Positions 56,401 to 64,000 of a stretch of 64,000 bases of DNA are shown one piece after another; positions within the stretch are counted from its first letter, which is position 1, and every line of letters begins with the position of its first letter. A model generated the notes under the pieces. The model ran no database searches and had not been told where the DNA came from. It was given only the letters and a program-made list of their open reading frames with translations. The stretch is from the NCBI GenBank assembly GCA_016709865.1, contig JADJLX010000005.1:1488001-1552000 (forward strand), in the 5' to 3' direction. The position numbers and the translations under genes are program-made. This DNA comes from Bacteroidales bacterium. Its GTDB lineage: Bacteria > Bacteroidota > Bacteroidia > Bacteroidales > VadinHA17.

Positions 56401-59400
56401 CGTCATGGTGAGGTCTTCCTGAATCGTAATATTATTCTCAATTGTAGCACCTGCCGCATTATTAAGTTCAAGTCGTGCGTATGCTCCAAAACCTGATATT
56501 TTCTGCTGAACAGTTCCATTAAGAATAATTCCGCTGTTTACTGCATCATTGTCGGTATAACTTCCTTCATTTGAAACATCTCCTTTGACAAATATAGAAT
56601 GTGCTCCTCCAATCAAAGTTCCTGTACTGATTGTAAGATTATTAGCTATTGTTGTAGGATTGCTCAGAGCAAGGGAAGTACCCGGACTAACAACAAGGTT
56701 ATTAAAGTTAACTGCTCCTGTAATTGCCTGAATTCCAAGATATGAGGAAGCATTAGGTGAACTGAATGTTGTTGTATTAGTCCCATAAACATATCCTCCG
56801 ACACCAGGAGCATTGTTTATTAGATTTCCATTGAATGTTACATCTATGTTATTCGCGTTAAGTATCCGGTTTGCACTGATTGTCATATCGCCGTTAAGAA
56901 CAAGCGGACTTGACAATAGTCTGACAACACCTGGCTGTCCTGCAGCTCCTGCAATTGTCAGATGGTTCAGAGGAACATTAGCATCGAGGAAATAGTTCTG
57001 AGGCGCAGCTAAAGCTCCCTGGGAGAAAATGATTGTACCACCGGTAACCAAACTTGTTTCCGGTCTCAGATATACGTCACCGAACGGAGATGAAGGAGTT
57101 ATAGCAGCATCAGCTCCACGGACAATTGTTATTGTTCCCCCGCTCATTGTAAAATCACTTCCGGGGTTAACCACCTCAAATTTTGCGTTGGTAGTCGGAT
57201 AGACTAAACCTCTACCGTTTATTGTCACGGAACCCCCGCTCTGCGAATATTTTAATATACCTCCGGCATTTGATGTATTTCGTCTTATCTGGCCATTGAC
57301 TACAAGATTACCACCCTGAATATCTATTGCAGATGATCCGCCCACAGAATACTCAATATCATTATTGTTATTCGGTGCTGCTATCTGACCTACATAAACA
57401 TTTCCGGCAACAAGTGTAAGTTTTCCATTCAGTAAGAGGTCACCATTATTGTTGGCGGCATTTCCGATAAGAATATTTCTATTGGTTGCATTATTCGGAT
57501 AATTGACCAATAGTCCGGCAGTGGAAGGAATTGCAAATGGCGTAACAGTTGAGATTGTAAAATCACTTCCCGGATTATTCCTTTGATATCTTACTGTTCC
57601 ATTGAGAAGGGTAAGCCAGTTATCAACAGGAGTTGTAAGCACACCACCTATATCAATTGTGAGAGTTGTTGCCTGAGATGAACCCTTATCTACTGTAACA
57701 ACATTGAATATTGTTCCTGGTCCTGCAGCTCCCGGAATTCCCGGAGTATGAGTTATAGAGGCATTATTTGGACCAAAGAATGTTACTGGAACGACACTTG
57801 CACCATTTGAGAAATTAACCCAGCTGGTAGTTTGTGTTGCTCCATTACCCATTACGTTATTGGTATTGTTGATCAGACTTCCTCCAATTCTAAGACTCTG
57901 ATTATTTGCTCCGCCCCAGCCGGTCCAGGCTGTTATAGCTCCCCATGGGGCTACTTTAACATCGCCGTTGACAACAATATCCTGCCTGAGGGCACCATTC
58001 CCAATCCATATTAAGGCACCGCCCTGAATATCCATGTTCCCTCTTACCGTTATTGTTTTTGCAATCGGAACTGTAGGTGCAGTTGGATATGGTGTCAGAT
58101 TCACCCAGTTTGGACAATACCATGAGTCTGCATTCTGACCTCTTGTAACGAGGTTACCATAAACAGTAAGATCGGTGTTACCAAATATAATATTTGAACC
58201 TCCTAATGGAGATAGAATCAGATTTCCATAGGACGCAATATTATTTGGTAGCCAGTAGGTAGTACCTGCTGCAGGGTTTGTCGAATATAGTTCTGTAGTA
58301 CCTAAGTTAACATTGAAATCAGAAAAGTCTCCTGTTGGAAATGCATAAGTACTTCCCGATGTCCATGATGTAGTTACTCTGAAGTTACCGTTGCCGCTGG
58401 TATGATTAATCACCATACTAAAATTACAGGCTGGGTTATAACCCACATCAAGAGCTGATCCTTTCTCAATTTTTAAACTTGCACAGCTTCTTACATCAGT
58501 ATTGGCAACAGTATTGTTGGTTGCCAGATAAACTGAGTCTCTGGCACCGATAATAACAATGTCATTTGCACCGGGAATAGTACCTGCTGCTACATCTGTG
58601 TGTGAGATTTTTGACCAGGTATTTACATCGCTCCAGAGACCGCTTCCTGCCAGGGCTCCGTTGATTCTACTGTAGTAAATCTGAGGTGTGCCAAATGGAG
58701 TTGTTGGATTATTGTCGCCTGCTGTATAATCACCATCGAGGAAAGCAACATTTTCGAGGAAAGTACCAGATCCAGGTTCTCCAATAATATTATTTGTTAC
58801 ATCATCAACGTCATCTACTGTACCATTTGTCCAGGTACTTGTCGGAACATCAAATCGTGCAGCTACATACTCAGTCTCAGATACATCACCTCCAAACACA
58901 ACATTGCTCTGATCATAGTAATATCCATGAGTTACAGAACCTCCGGTTAAATTAAAACCTGTCGATTTTGTACGCCAGAAATAGGTAAGGCTTCTGCCTG
59001 GCACAGTTAAATTAGGATGTGCAAAGTTAACAGGGATGACTGTTATTGAGCCATATGCTGAAGGAGTTCCATTAATCTTGATAGTTGCAGGAGTGTAATT
59101 ACCAACGCCTATCGGGAAACTAAACGGGACAGTTGATGTGTATACTTTTGTCAAACCTCCGTCACCTGTGTTTCCTGAAGATTTAATATAACTTGATGTA
59201 CTACCTCCGGTAATTGAAGCAGACGAATTAAGTCTAAGATTATAAGTGTTAATATTAAATTGTTTTGCAGAAACAAATGTTAGCGCACCGTTCAATGTCA
59301 TGTTAGCCAGCAAAGAAACAGGAGCAGTTGCTGCATTGGTGTTATTCAGATCGATATTGTTAAAGATTCCTGCTCCGTCAATAGTCTGAAGGGCAGTTCC

Positions 59401-62400
59401 ATTTAGTACAATTTTTCCTGTTCCAATATGAATACCGGAGTTGAATACATTTCCGGCAATGCTTACCGTATTGCCTTTATCATCCATAGTTCCGGCAACC
59501 AGCCTGAAATCGCTTGCCACATTGATTGCAGTCTGTGTTCCTGCAAATCTCAGAGAGTCTCCAGCAACTTTATTGATCGTTAGTTTATTAAGTGCGAGAG
59601 GTGCTGCCAGATTTACAGTAAATAGCTGATTACCTGCTCCGTTAAATATTGTTGCATTGGTTCCCGGAGTATAAGTTGTTCCGGAAGCAATTGAATAATT
59701 CCCTCCTATAGTTACATCCAGGTTTGTTGCATTAAAATCACCTGATGTCAAGGTAAGGTCCTTCTGAACAGTAAGCGGATTTGTACTTAATCGTACAACC
59801 TTGGCGCCACTTGCCCTGTTGATTATAAGATTATATAAAGGTCCGTTTGAATAGATATTATAATCGGCATCAGCATCCACGGTACCTGTTGTTGGAAGGA
59901 TTCTGATAGTTCCTCCGGTAACATTCATATTACCAACCGGACATGAAATATTAAGTGCAAGAGGTGTTGCGGTGGTATTCGATACATCATATACAGAAAG
60001 TGTTCCTCCTGACATAGAGAATCCGTTTGCAGCATTACTTCCGATATTGAAAGAACCTGTACCTGCAGCCTGATCAATTGCATTTGCTGCCCTGGCTGTA
60101 TTCATTACAGCATTGGCAAGACTTACAGCAGTGGGATAATTGATAGTATTTGTGAAACGCCCGCGGATATTAACATTACCACCTGTCTGGACATAAGATA
60201 CAAGTCCTGCTCCGGCACCTTCAGGATTATGGAACTGTTTTGTATCGACTTTTCCTCCATTAATAATGTACTGACCGGCAGCAAAACTATAATACAGCAA
60301 ACCGGATGATTCGCGTGTTGACAAATAACCGCTGTTTACCTGAAGCTTGCCAAGGTTAACTATACCGGTATATCCTCCGGTAGTCTCAATACCATTTATA
60401 GTATTATCTCCACCAGATAGCCCATAGGCTGCATCAACTTCACTAGCATCATCAGCAGTCGAGAGAACTATAACACCGGCGCCATCAAGGACCAAGGCTC
60501 CATTTAATGGGATAAAGAAATCACTTGAATAACCTGCAACAATTGTATTTCCTTCTGAAAGTGAAGGAATTGCAACCAATCCCTGAAGAACCAGTGTTCC
60601 ATTCTTAATCCAGAGAGATTTTTTAAGGTTCGGATTTGCAGCAGGTGCAGCAGGCAAAGTAGTGCTTCCCTCAGAAGTATTCGCACCAAACAACCTGAAA
60701 TTGGAATATGCTGTTGAATTGACAGTCAGTTTGAATGTCTGATCGGTTCCCTTATCAACTATAAGGTTATAAAAGTCAGTAATTCCATTACATGAAAGAG
60801 TATTATCACTCAATCCCTGGAAATATACTGTTGCAAATCCGTCAGAAGCCAGTTCATCATAAACCGGATAAGCAAGATTCGTAAACCTTACACTTCCGTT
60901 GTTTGTAAAATTGCCGTAGATCTGAATCCTGTGAGACTGATCATCATAGTATTTAAGGAATGCTCCATTATTTCCTGTTATACCTATTGGTGAAACAGCA
61001 CCGTTTGTACCACCTGTTCCAACTGTAATGAAACCTCCATTATCGACAGTAACATTACCATTTATTAGGATCTGAAGTCTTCGTGAAATTGCATCATTAA
61101 TCTGGAATGTGCCCTGTTTAACATTCAGATCACCATTAAGTGTTAAATTATTTGTAAGGGTAACTATACCTGAACTTCTTATATTCAAATGGTAGTAGAT
61201 TGACTGTGCACCAGACATTAACCCGATGTTGGTGTACTCTGTTGTACCTCCGTCTGTTGAAACAAACGTGTTTGTCAGCACCGGAACAGTTGGAAAGTCA
61301 GGTGAATTCAGCTTCAGAACTCCATCCCCTTTCAATGCAGTCAGAGGCTGCAAAAATCTGAATGCTGCCTGATCAAGTATACCACCATTATTTATCGTAA
61401 TGTCAAGTCCCTGTGTGCCAACATGCCCTGACAGAGTAACTGTTCTGCCTGATAAAATAACTACTTTATCATTCTGTCCGGGAACCATAGTGCCAGGACC
61501 TGTTGTTCCTCCCGGATCGAATGTCCAGGTAGTTGCTGCATTCCATAAACCTGTCTGATAAGAATAGAAGGTGCTAGGTGAACCTACAGTCCATTGTCCT
61601 GTAATTGTGGCACTCCCTGTTGATGTAGCAGGATTTGCACCTGGTGCAGAGGGACCGGTTGCAACAGACCAGGAACCTGATGTATTGGTATAAGGTTGGA
61701 ATAGTAAGGCATCACCTACCACTTCTCCTGCATTGTACCCGAATGAAAGTATTCCGGCAGGAAGAGTTGTAATATTTGCGGCTGTCAGATCCCAGTATTT
61801 ATTTATACTGTTTGAAGTAATATTCAGGTTGGATGCAACAGCTCCCACTGAAATAGTTCTTACAACTGCACCTCCAACAGCAGGTAATCCGGATATAACC
61901 AAAGGATTATAGAATCCGCCACTACCAACCGGATAGGTAAGGTTATATGTATTATTATTTAAGCCGGATGTACGTATGAATCTCCCTATACCATCGGTTT
62001 CAATCATTGTAGTAACACTGAATGGACCACCAGCAACTGCAGTAGTATTGGAAAGCGTCAGATCAAAGGCGCCCAGCTGTAAAACACCTGATGTCAGTGT
62101 AAGAATACCGCCAGATGTGATGCTTCCCTGCAACGATTTCTTGCCACCACCGGAAACAGTAAGGTTACGATAATTCGGACTTCCAAATACCGTCTGATCG
62201 CCGGCACGGTTATAGTTTATTGTACTGGCAACGGCTGCTGTGGTAAGTGTTCCAGCAAAATTATTTGTTGCTCCGCCAAGATTCAGGTTATGTGTCCGGC
62301 TGTTTAAACTCATATCAACTATTCCGGTACCGGATAAGTTTCCAGAAACACTTATTATTCGTGCAGCTCCTCCATCAAATCGCAGAGTTGCATCCGTAAC

Positions 62401-64000
62401 ATCAAGATTACCATTAAAAGTAATATCTCCGGCACCAAGGGTTTTAATTCCTGATCCTCCGATATTTACATCCTGATAATTTACACTAACAAAAACCTGT
62501 TGATCGCCGGCACGGGTATAGTTCACTGTACTACCAGATCCTGCTGTAGTGTTGAATGCTCCTATGGCATTATTGGTACCATTAAGTGTAAGAACATGAG
62601 CTAATCCGGCACCACTCATATTAATTGCTCCGGCACCGCTCAGGTTTCCGGTCACAGTAACGTTTCTTGCAACTGTATTTCCAAAATCAAGTGTTCCTAA
62701 GGTTAATGTAAGAAGGTTATTAACGGTTATGTCTCCCTGTATTGTCCTTATTTGTGAGCTTGTCTCTGTAACTAAATTATTATATGTTCCTGCAAAAATC
62801 TGCTGGGCAACAGCTCCGCTATAATAAACATAACCTGAGCCACATGTAAAGTTTGATATAGCATTATTTGCACCGTTAAGTCTGAGAGTGTGCACAAAAC
62901 TGCCTCCGGTCATGTCTATAGCTCCGGTACCACTAAGGTTTCCTGCGACAGTAGCATTCCTTAAGACTGCGTTGTCAAAATAGAGAATAGAACCAGTTAT
63001 AGTAAGGTCACCATTTACAATAAGATTACCTGCCTGAAGTGTCTTATTTCCGCTTCCTGAAAGAGTAAGATTATTATATGTAGTTCCCCTTAATACCTGA
63101 GCCACTCCATTATAATTAACTGTTCCGGTACCTGGTGTGAAAACACCGGTTGAAGTATTATTGCCTCCTATGTTTAAAGTTCCTGTTGTAAATGTCAGTG
63201 CTCCTGCACCAGTCATGTTACCTGCTACATTCAGCGTATTAGTTGTAACATCAAAACTGCCGCCGGCAAGAGTAAGGTCCTTACTCAATGTGATAGCCCC
63301 CTGAGCAGTTTTACCCCCTGCATTACTGATTGTAATGCTTGCATAATCTGCCCTTGTGTCAACTTTTTGACCCGCTGCGCCACTAAAGTTTATTAAGGAG
63401 TTGGCTCCCAGATTAACAGTTGGGGCATTGGTGGTTGATATCGATGAATTTCCATCTATATTAAAACCGTCGAGATCTGTTGTAATAAGTGTACCATTTA
63501 CACTTATAACATTTCCTGCTGCGTTTGATAATATCTGGCCAGTGGTAGTATTTAATGTTCCGTCGATTGAAAGATCAGTTCCGGTACCATCGTAGACAGT
63601 GAAATTATTCGCATTCATAGTTAAAGTACCACCCGTTGCAATGGTCATCTGATCAGCATTATATGTTGCTGCATTCAATGTAATGTTATGCCCGCTTCTT
63701 ATTGTTATTCCTTTGTTATTAGAATAATTTGGAGTTACAGAAGTGGCAGTTCCTAACCCTACTCCAGGATCAACAGGAGTATTTGTTACCTCCCAGACTG
63801 CCAAACCACCATTCCAGTTACCATTTGCTTTTGACCAGTAATATACATCCGGCGCTGAGAATGAAGTAAAATCATTATTATCCAGTTTACCTGAAGTTTC
63901 ATTCAGAGCAGAAGTTGTTAAAGTGGAGTTGGCTAATGGAACCGTATTACTAGCAATATCAGCTGTCCATGTTGATAACCCTTTATCATAGCGCTGCAGT
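50485..64000 (-). CDS. N-terminal segment of the giant adhesin, 5' end outside the window: beta-helix-like modules, PKD/Ig-like domains, Ig-like repeats
   Basis: About 4,500 codons, open through the right edge of the window; the codons between 63805 and 64000 continue without a stop (VYYWSKANGNWNGGLAVWEV), so the start is beyond it and TTG at 63804 is not a real start. The first about 3,100 residues are Gly/Asn/Thr-rich solenoid-like sequence with recurring SGTGAIDMTG and LTLNG words. YPIG-type modules occur at 61.94, 59.11, 56.22 and 54.98 kb, three of them followed by a module with GxWxxxxxW. Then come Ig- and PKD-like domains (TPANAGTDQTECGI, and NVYTTDGGMSNYVWAITGGSI) and ten 83-residue repeats. 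True homology ends at about 50515, after which the frame is shifted (GGGTEYGAAVIHQ) and stops at 50485. Confidence 0.8.
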   Translation of the reverse strand, partial: LQRYDKGLSTWTADIASNTVPLANSTLTTSALNETSGKLDNNDFTSFSAPDVYYWSKANGNWNGGLAVWEVTNTPVDPGVGLGTATSVTPNYSNNKGITIRSGHNITLNAATYNADQMTIATGGTLTMNANNFTVYDGTGTDLSIDGTLNTTTGQILSNAAGNVISVNGTLITTDLDGFNIDGNSSISTTNAPTVNLGANSLINFSGAAGQKVDTRADYASITISNAGGKTAQGAITLSKDLTLAGGSFDVTTNTLNVAGNMTGAGALTFTTGTLNIGGNNTSTGVFTPGTGTVNYNGVAQVLRGTTYNNLTLSGSGNKTLQAGNLIVNGDLTITGSILYFDNAVLRNATVAGNLSGTGAIDMTGGSFVHTLRLNGANNAISNFTCGSGYVYYSGAVAQQIFAGTYNNLVTETSSQIRTIQGDITVNNLLTLTLGTLDFGNTVARNVTVTGNLSGAGAINMSGAGLAHVLTLNGTNNAIGAFNTTAGSGSTVNYTRAGDQQVFVSVNYQDVNIGGSGIKTLGAGDITFNGNLDVTDATLRFDGGAARIISVSGNLSGTGIVDMSLNSRTHNLNLGGATNNFAGTLTTAAVASTINYNRAGDQTVFGSPNYRNLTVSGGGKKSLQGSITSGGILTLTSGVLQLGAFDLTLSNTTAVAGGPFSVTTMIETDGIGRFIRTSGLNNNTYNLTYPVGSGGFYNPLVISGLPAVGGAVVRTISVGAVASNLNITSNSINKYWDLTAANITTLPAGILSFGYNAGEVVGDALLFQPYTNTSGSWSVATGPSAPGANPATSTGSATITGQWTVGSPSTFYSYQTGLWNAATTWTFDPGGTTGPGTMVPGQNDKVVILSGRTVTLSGHVGTQGLDITINNGGILDQAAFRFLQPLTALKGDGVLKLNSPDFPTVPVLTNTFVSTDGGTTEYTNIGLMSGAQSIYYHLNIRSSGIVTLTNNLTLNGDLNVKQGTFQINDAISRRLQILINGNVTVDNGGFITVGTGGTNGAVSPIGITGNNGAFLKYYDDQSHRIQIYGNFTNNGSVRFTNLAYPVYDELASDGFATVYFQGLSDNTLSCNGITDFYNLIVDKGTDQTFKLTVNSTAYSNFRLFGANTSEGSTTLPAAPAANPNLKKSLWIKNGTLVLQGLVAIPSLSEGNTIVAGYSSDFFIPLNGALVLDGAGVIVLSTADDASEVDAAYGLSGGDNTINGIETTGGYTGIVNLGKLQVNSGYLSTRESSGLLYYSFAAGQYIINGGKVDTKQFHNPEGAGAGLVSYVQTGGNVNIRGRFTNTINYPTAVSLANAVMNTARAANAIDQAAGTGSFNIGSNAANGFSMSGGTLSVYDVSNTTATPLALNISCPVGNMNVTGGTIRILPTTGTVDADADYNIYSNGPLYNLIINRASGAKVVRLSTNPLTVQKDLTLTSGDFNATNLDVTIGGNYSIASGTTYTPGTNATIFNGAGNQLFTVNLAAPLALNKLTINKVAGDSLRFAGTQTAINVASDFRLVAGTMDDKGNTVSIAGNVFNSGIHIGTGKIVLNGTALQTIDGAGIFNNIDLNNTNAATAPVSLLANMTLNGALTFVSAKQFNINTYNLRLNSSASITGGSTSSYIKSSGNTGDGGLTKVYTSTVPFSFPIGVGNYTPATIKINGTPSAYGSITVIPVNFAHPNLTVPGRSLTYFWRTKSTGFNLTGGSVTHGYYYDQSNVVFGGDVSETEYVAARFDVPTSTWTNGTVDDVDDVTNNIIGEPGSGTFLENVAFLDGDYTAGDNNPTTPFGTPQIYYSRINGALAGSGLWSDVNTWSKISHTDVAAGTIPGANDIVIIGARDSVYLATNNTVANTDVRSCASLKIEKGSALDVGYNPACNFSMVINHTSGNGNFRVTTSWTSGSTYAFPTGDFSDFNVNLGTTELYSTNPAAGTTYWLPNNIASYGNLILSPLGGSNIIFGNTDLTVYGNLVTRGQNADSWYCPNWVNLTPYPTAPTVPIAKTITVRGNMDIQGGALIWIGNGALRQDIVVNGDVKVAPWGAITAWTGWGGANNQSLRIGGSLINNTNNVMGNGATQTTSWVNFSNGASVVPVTFFGPNNASITHTPGIPGAAGPGTIFNVVTVDKGSSQATTLTIDIGGVLTTPVDNWLTLLNGTVRYQRNNPGSDFTISTVTPFAIPSTAGLLVNYPNNATNRNILIGNAANNNGDLLLNGKLTLVAGNVYVGQIAAPNNNNDIEYSVGGSSAIDIQGGNLVVNGQIRRNTSNAGGILKYSQSGGSVTINGRGLVYPTTNAKFEVVNPGSDFTMSGGTITIVRGADAAITPSSPFGDVYLRPETSLVTGGTIIFSQGALAAPQNYFLDANVPLNHLTIAGAAGQPGVVRLLSSPLVLNGDMTISANRILNANNIDVTFNGNLINNAPGVGGYVYGTNTTTFSSPNASSYLGIQAITGAVNFNNLVVSPGTSLALSNPTTIANNLTISTGTLIGGAHSIFVKGDVSNEGSYTDNDAVNSGIILNGTVQQKISGFGAYARLELNNAAGATIENNITIQEDLTMTLGILDIKKNLVSLGTNSDIIAVPGTLGATKMITSDGVFSNVGLRKFFNPVIVPATVTFLYPIGTSGKYTPALLTLDKSNTVGYVRINNISDMHPAVKDPANALDYYWEVQSSGITGFNGNLVLNYLQSDVVGDEANYLAAHTIVPGTNWSVAPGVNPATNQITTTYLGSNNLSGEYTAGINTAFFTNIPTYTSNANGNWTNNAIWNQTAGDPYPCPVGGPNGFIVNVNHVVTLNDHNLSAYRTTINNKLIVAEPYFGHNLGTVSGNGTLELQKGTFPAGVYTSFLSCAGNATVEYGGSGTYTIIADLYDNIPNLLFSGTGTRVLPNKDLVICDTLTVNGPIVDNSVYNKKLSINGGMKHLSGTFNSGTGPGAIVSFSGSAAQTIGGTKMGNFIGASAFNNFEINNAAGLRINDAGAIEVKGNLMLTNGLINTGSGRSLTITNSSNNCVVPAGGSITSFIDGPLVKKISQFDNFLYPIGIYKVGIGNILGNKLTISETQTGPDLWTAQYQNPNTTSDDFLSPLEGVSAMEYYTVTSTAGKQSKININWTPSSDVTPLITGGMSFIRVANFLAANWNEIATSSAGNNLNGTASTIGLLTSNGSDDYTLAAVTNLKPRAQFTPTGPVCGAAGIPVTFTSPDPIPFNYKLTYTINGAVQPIITITSGDLPYTLPTPGPGIYKLTDYSYNTLIATKIGVVDPTPISVYATPTPANAGTDQTECGITTVTLNGSTAIVGTGNWSIISGAGGTVLTPSSPSSQFIGLNGVGYVLRWTITNGTCISSDDVNINFTILPDPPVAPASQSFCNSATVGNLAASTPPGVNVNWYDAPVGGTLLAVGDALTNGNKYYAEADGGGTCFSLSRTEVTVTINPLPVPSLNGITPVCDESTGNVYTTDGGMSNYVWAITGGSITSGGTNTSSTATVTWTSSGAQTISVSYRDAAGCTAAAPTVYNVTVNALPTVSITNPAPVCSPSTVDLTAPAITAGSTAGLTYTYWTDASATVAYPTPTTAVSGTYYIKGTDGSGCYTIQPVIATVNPLPAPITGTLTVCVGSTTTLSDITPGGSWSSATPAVATIDAGGVVTGVSAGTSLISYTLPTGCEVTTTVTITAPTAQTITGVSSLCIGFTDTWVSTSPGGTWSSSDPSVATVGAASGLVTGISDGTSLITYSVTIGGCINTTNKIVTINPNAGITSVTGSSPLCITGTSTYTANGVVLGGGTGAWSSSNAAIATVDAAGLVTGVSAGTCDIIYTITGGCGGVVSAQQSVTINPNASITSVTGASPVCIGGIVPYTANGVVLGGGTGAWSSSNTAVVTVNAAGLVTGVSAGTANIIYTITGGCGGVVSAQQSVTVNPNASITSVTGTSPLCIGGTATYTTTGVVLSGGTGAWSSSNGAVATVNGSGLVTGVSAGTANIIYTITGGCGGTVSAQQSVTISPNASITSVTGTSPLCIGGTATYTTTGVVLSGGTGAWSSSNAAVATVDASGLVTGVSGGTANIIYTITGGCGGVVSAQQSVTITPNASITSVTGTSPLCIGGTATYTTTGVVLGGGTGAWSSSNAAIATVSAGGIVTGVAAGTCDIIYTITGGCGGVVSALQSVTVNPNASITSVTGSSPLCIGGTATYTANGVTLGGGTGAWSSSNAAVATVDASGLVTGVSAGTVNIIYTITGGCGGLVSAQQSVTITPNASITSVTGSSPLCITGTATYTANGVVLGGGTGAWSSSNAAVATVDASGLVTGVSAGAANIIYTITGGCGGVVSALQSVTITPNASITSVTGSSPLCIGGTATYTANGVVLGGGTGAWSSSNVAIATVSAGGIVTGVAAGTCDIIYTITGGCGGVVSALRSVTITPNASITSVTGSSPLCIGGTATYTANGVVLGGGSGAWSSSNTSIATVSAGGIVTGVASGTCDIIYTITGGCGGVVSAQQSVIVNPNASITSVTGTSPLCIGGTATYTANGVVLGGGTEYGAAVIHQ
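50513..50516 (-). other. One-base deletion (frameshift) in the giant adhesin gene
   Basis: On the plus strand this copy reads CATACTCGGTACC; the corresponding copy 3738 bp away (about 46773-46786) reads CATACTCCGGTACC. One C of a CC pair is missing. The downstream half of the repeat is intact in the new frame. Confidence 0.88.
54600..64000 (-). repeat. Large degenerate modules of the adhesin N-terminal region
   Basis: The region is built from repeated large modules: a solenoid-like stretch of strand-turn words, then a beta-sandwich opening YPxG-x-Y-x-P-x-x-I (61.94, 59.11, 56.22 and 54.98 kb), then, after the first three, a short module with GLWxxxxTWxxxxGGxxxxxPGxNDxVxIxxxxxVxL. Spacing is 2.8, 2.9 and 1.2 kb. 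Sequence identity between modules is low, in contrast with the C-terminal arrays. Confidence 0.6.

Larger units (their letters stand above)
41358..64000 (-). other. Giant SprB-like T9SS type B adhesin locus, 5' end beyond the window, broken by two frameshifts
   Basis: Read together, three open segments form one gene of more than 22.6 kb, over 7,500 residues, with its N-terminus outside the window. Order from the N side: beta-helix-like modules (about 54.6-64.0 kb), Ig/PKD-like domains (about 52.9-54.6 kb), 31 bacterial Ig-like repeats of 83 residues (45.13-52.87 kb), six PKD-like repeats of 89 residues (43.53-45.13 kb), two Ig-like units with CSPATVDL (43.04-43.53 kb), six SprB repeats (41.65-43.04 kb) and a type B sorting tail. 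One-base deletions near 50514 and 45818 split it. Because every segment is otherwise open and the tail is intact, recent mutation or a sequence error is more likely than long decay. The PorP/SprF gene downstream completes the system. Confidence 0.85.

Noticed and set aside
63802..63804. Gene start of the giant adhesin at 63804
   Set aside because: The codon is TTG inside the sequence GGLAVWEV and the frame stays open to the right edge with clear coding character, so the real start lies outside the window.

Overview
The window looks like a chromosomal stretch of an uncultured or poorly studied Bacteroidota bacterium, most likely of the Bacteroidales/Marinilabiliales kind. The evidence is a moderately AT-rich sequence, TonB receptor plus DUF4249 lipoprotein pairing, several proteins carrying type IX secretion (T9SS) C-terminal sorting domains, a PorP/SprF protein, many starts with no Shine-Dalgarno sequence, and repeated matches to the Bacteroidota -7 promoter box TAnnTTTG.

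Layout. 1-5.7 kb: a clipped ORF, then an STN-type TonB receptor, a DUF4249 lipoprotein and an MG2/plug/macroglobulin-type protein, all in one run. 5.9-9.4 kb: a PHP/amidohydrolase-like enzyme, a small lipoprotein and an M6-like metallopeptidase, closely spaced. 9.4-15.4 kb (minus): a 2003-residue secreted subtilisin-like protein with MBG domains, a 374-residue block built on the hexapeptide NGISLV, and a T9SS type A tail. 15.7-19.8 kb: a TPR/SpoIIE phosphatase, then a porin with a covalent-FMN-type protein. 19.9-41.3 kb is mostly housekeeping: tRNA-Met, START-like protein, LptF/LptG permease, ribBA, fmt, glucosaminidase/LysM lipoprotein, cdd, a response regulator/histidine kinase pair with a divergent exported protein, RluA-type pseudouridine synthase, panB, dnaK, a MORN protein, a T9SS subtilase, xseA, xseB, thioredoxin, a CCA-adding enzyme, an endonuclease/exonuclease/phosphatase protein and PorP/SprF.

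41.4-64 kb (minus) is one giant SprB-like surface protein that runs off the right edge, more than 7,500 residues in this window alone. From N to C it has about 9 kb of beta-helix-like modules, Ig/PKD-like domains, 31 near-identical 83-residue bacterial Ig-like repeats, six 89-residue PKD-like repeats, two further Ig-like units, six SprB repeats and a T9SS type B (gliding-motility type) tail. PorP/SprF follows 28 bp downstream, the classic cargo/partner arrangement. The 83-residue array is organised as a 15-unit higher-order repeat (3738 bp) present twice, and the reading frame is broken by two one-base deletions (near 45818 and 50514), each visible by comparison with sister repeats.

Regulatory points of interest: a good sigma-54-type element with an upstream dyad before dnaK; four TTAAC direct repeats at 10-11 bp spacing beside the two-component system, as expected for an OmpR/PhoB-type regulator; and several word-like intergenic repeats. 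No CRISPR array, IS element, phage gene or rRNA was seen. All functional statements are from reading motifs by eye; no database search was run.
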